In this document: positions 62,294-64,000 of the stretch, piece after piece
Layout of the letters: each line of letters opens with the position of its first letter
Position numbering within the stretch: position 1 is the first letter of the stretch
Source of the DNA: Pseudomonadota bacterium
GTDB lineage: Bacteria; Pseudomonadota; Alphaproteobacteria; Rhizobiales; Xanthobacteraceae
Assembly: GCA_018240595.1 (NCBI GenBank)
Contig: JAFEFL010000051.1
Location: 1-64,000 of the forward strand
Length of the DNA stretch: 64,000 bases
Direction: 5' to 3'
Notes under the pieces: generated by a model
What the model was told of the DNA's origin: nothing
Seen by the model: only the letters and a program-made list of their open reading frames with translations
Database searches by the model: none
Program-made: the position numbers and the translations under genes

Positions 62294-63565
62294 TCAGGGG
62301 CGCTGGCCTCCGCCGGCGTTGACGTCAAGGCAGGTCAACAACTCGACGTAGCTGGGGTCGTCCTCATCGAGCCGATTGACGCATAAAGCGCGGGACTTCT
62401 CGGGAAACTGCTGCCAGCTTTTCGAGAGCTGCATTTCCGCCGACTTCTCCTGCTCCAAACATGGTACGGCCGCGGGTGCGCCGCTGCCTGCGCCAAAGCC
62501 CCGATGTCGGCCACAAGTGCTCTGCAGATTGATCAACGGAATTTCGGCCGCCTCCGTCGAGAGGGCCGACGCCGGCGATGCGACCAGCATGCGCTCGACG
62601 AACGACGCCAGGAATATCCAGATCACCGTCGAAGCCGCGATTGCCAGTGCGGTTTCGAGCGGCGGCAAACGAAACGACGCCCCTCCGGACCGACGGCCTC
62701 GCAATGCCTTCGTCGAATGCCTCCTGGCATCGATTGCCAGGCCGCCAGCCTGCGAAACAACCGCCATGCGCAGCTGGGCCTTGGTCCATTTGCCGACGGT
62801 CGAGTCGGCATATTGGAAGAATTCGTTCGTGAACGTGCCCTGATAACAGGTCAGTCGATAGCCGGTCCGACGCACGGACCGTCGGCGCAACGCGTGATCG
62901 AGAGCGCCGGGCCCCGTCAGATCGAAGATGTTATTCGTCTCGGCCTTTTCGATCCGCTCCACGATCGTATCAATAACGGATTGAAGATTTTGGCTGTTTG
63001 GCGCGCTGGCAATGAAATAATTGCCGAGGCCGCCCTTGTGCTGGAGAAACATTTCGTCGGCGTCATCGGGTACGACGGCCGAGAGCGGCCAGACCAAATG
63101 CGAATCGATGTCGAGGTATACGCCGCCATGCCGCTGCAAGACCAAAACGCGCCATAGGTCCGCGCGTGCCGCTCCGACCTGCAGTTTTGCGTAGAGATCG
63201 GTGATGCGCCCCGGAAACTCCGACGCGACGAACTGATCCATGCTGACGTCATCGAAGAATCGAAATTCGTAACCCGGGCAAAGAAGGCGATTGAACAGAT
63301 AATTCAGATAGACCGGTAAGGTCACCAGACCGGTATAATTCGTTTGCCAGACGATACGCGGAATTCGCGAAGAACGGCCGGCGCGCATCAGCGGCCTCGC
63401 GCGCGCCGGAATGACGAACCGCTTCGACGGCATGAAAAAATGAAAGACGTAGAACGGTCCTTTGAGTGCGTTGCCGACCAGCTTGATGACGCGAGCCGAA
63501 GCAAATCTTCCGAGATCGGCAGCTGTCTTCGGTAGGTTTCGATAGCCCGGCGCACGAGGCAGCAT
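62294..63565 (-). CDS. GT32-like glycosyltransferase fused to a membrane helix and Cys-containing exported domain
   Basis: 423 residues from ATG with TAAGGA 8-13 bases upstream. Residues ~65-270 match DXD-type sugar transferases (GT32/capsular polysaccharide synthesis): IPRIVWQTNYTG, AARADLWRVLVLQRHGG and VYLDIDSH with the DxD metal site. A membrane helix (LAIAASTVIWIFLASFVERM) lies near 305-330. The C-terminal ~80 residues hold four cysteines (QSTCGRH, VPCLEQE, ALCVNRL, LLTCLDV) and the stretch SYVELLTCLD known from small exported proteins in rhizobia. So a cytoplasmic transferase appears joined to a periplasmic domain. Acceptor and sugar unknown. Confidence 0.85.
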   Translation of the reverse strand: MLPRAPGYRNLPKTAADLGRFASARVIKLVGNALKGPFYVFHFFMPSKRFVIPARARPLMRAGRSSRIPRIVWQTNYTGLVTLPVYLNYLFNRLLCPGYEFRFFDDVSMDQFVASEFPGRITDLYAKLQVGAARADLWRVLVLQRHGGVYLDIDSHLVWPLSAVVPDDADEMFLQHKGGLGNYFIASAPNSQNLQSVIDTIVERIEKAETNNIFDLTGPGALDHALRRRSVRRTGYRLTCYQGTFTNEFFQYADSTVGKWTKAQLRMAVVSQAGGLAIDARRHSTKALRGRRSGGASFRLPPLETALAIAASTVIWIFLASFVERMLVASPASALSTEAAEIPLINLQSTCGRHRGFGAGSGAPAAVPCLEQEKSAEMQLSKSWQQFPEKSRALCVNRLDEDDPSYVELLTCLDVNAGGGQRP

Positions 63566-63883
63566 CGTGGCGTCCTTAAGTCGGAATTTGATTGTCTGCC
63601 CCGGACAATCAACGTGCTCGTTCGAGCAAACCTGCGCTTGGCAGACGCACCGGCCACGCTTGACGCGTTAAAATGTCATATCCATTCGATGCCTTGGCGT
63701 GAGTGCGATGTAAAAACCGCGCCGTTGCGGCAATTGTGGGTCGATGAACGTCTGGCCCTGACACCCGCAGAAGCTCGTCGCCAGCGACAGCACGGGCCAT
63801 GGGTCGTATCTCGCGGGGAGTGCGTACAAGTCCGCGTCCCTCCCGTCATCCCCCTGCCCCATTCCCCCGCCACGCTCCGCTTC
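63566..63883. other. 318-base region before the hemolysin III gene
   Basis: No supported gene. A 92-codon minus-strand frame (63668-63946) overlaps the next gene and reads protein-like near its end (GFYIALTPRH), but has no ribosome site or family match. The promoter of the minus-strand glycosyltransferase gene must lie here; none could be assigned with confidence. Confidence 0.4.
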
Positions 63884-64000
63884 ATGCACCAGCCGATCCC
63901 GTGGAATTACGACCGCGCCGAGACCATCGCCGATGCCGTGGTGCATGGCCTCGGCATCGCTTTTGCCGTCGCCGGCGGCGCGGCGCTGATCGTCGTCGCC
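63884..64000 (+). CDS. Hemolysin III family membrane protein, N-terminal fragment
   Basis: 39 codons from ATG, cut by the window end. IPWNYDRAETIADAVVHGLG followed by a hydrophobic Ala/Gly helix is the N-terminus typical of the hemolysin III/PAQR-like family (YqfA, HlyIII), in which RAE..AD..H..G is conserved. These are seven-helix inner-membrane proteins; haemolytic activity has been shown only for few, and most have unknown roles. No clear ribosome site precedes this ATG, so the start could differ. Confidence 0.8.
   Translation, partial: MHQPIPWNYDRAETIADAVVHGLGIAFAVAGGAALIVVA

Overview
The window is a GC-rich bacterial chromosome segment from an alphaproteobacterium. It is most like the order Hyphomicrobiales in the Bradyrhizobiaceae/Xanthobacteraceae range (Pseudolabrys- or Rhodopseudomonas-like). 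The basis is the sufB-C-D-S-T order behind an Irr-type iron box, a B12-dependent class II ribonucleotide reductase of about 1240 residues, the aroQ-accB-accC ... aat-DUF2155-NDUFA12 order, a 1000-residue RNase E with a long acidic insert, an intracellular PHA depolymerase and CtrA-like sites. No rRNA, tRNA, insertion sequence, prophage or CRISPR array was seen. Most of the window is core chromosome, with a few small accessory blocks set between otherwise conserved neighbours.

Layout. 20-6571 (-): the Fe-S assembly operon, an IscS-like desulfurase followed by sufB, C, D, S, T. It is divergent from an alpha/beta hydrolase (6830-7492), and the space between them holds an Irr/ICE box and a strong inverted repeat. 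7504-9796 (-): two exported proteins of unknown function. 9966-16854: anmK and tyrS (divergent), a 1247-residue AsmA/YhdP-type envelope protein with a histidine-rich N-terminus, and a one-Cys Bcp peroxiredoxin. 17030-30345: cell-wall and RNA-metabolism genes (M23 peptidase, TMEM175-like channel, prfB with an intact +1 frameshift site, a membrane protein, a lipocalin-like protein, PBP1A, AmiC amidase, RNase E). 30472-37008: small exported and membrane proteins, an HtrA-like protease, and a soluble chemoreceptor fused to a PilZ domain behind a CtrA-like site. 37011-45247: PHA depolymerase, glutathione transferase, a GT-C type glycosyltransferase, an aminotransferase, a BepA-like M48 protease, a DsbA-like oxidoreductase and a YbdK-like carboxylate-amine ligase.

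45408-55558: the aroQ-accB-accC and aat-DUF2155-NDUFA12 blocks. They are interrupted by a START-like protein plus a four-gene phosphorelay set (47923-51950) and by a compositionally unusual putative lipoprotein gene (54187-55146). 55677-64000: MscS channel, an Arr-type rifamycin ADP-ribosyltransferase, a gene-free kilobase with a candidate small RNA and the nrdJ leader, nrdJ, a small basic protein, a glycosyltransferase fused to a membrane anchor and a Cys-containing exported domain, and the start of a hemolysin III family gene.

The observations most worth a second look are: the candidate ~100-nt structured RNA at 57340-57440; the GT32-like/membrane/Cys-domain fusion at 62294-63565; the sensor block without output domains between accC and aat; the Irr box over the suf promoter region; the three-hairpin element with a possible pseudoknot between amiC and rne; and the MCP-PilZ protein behind a perfect CtrA-type box.
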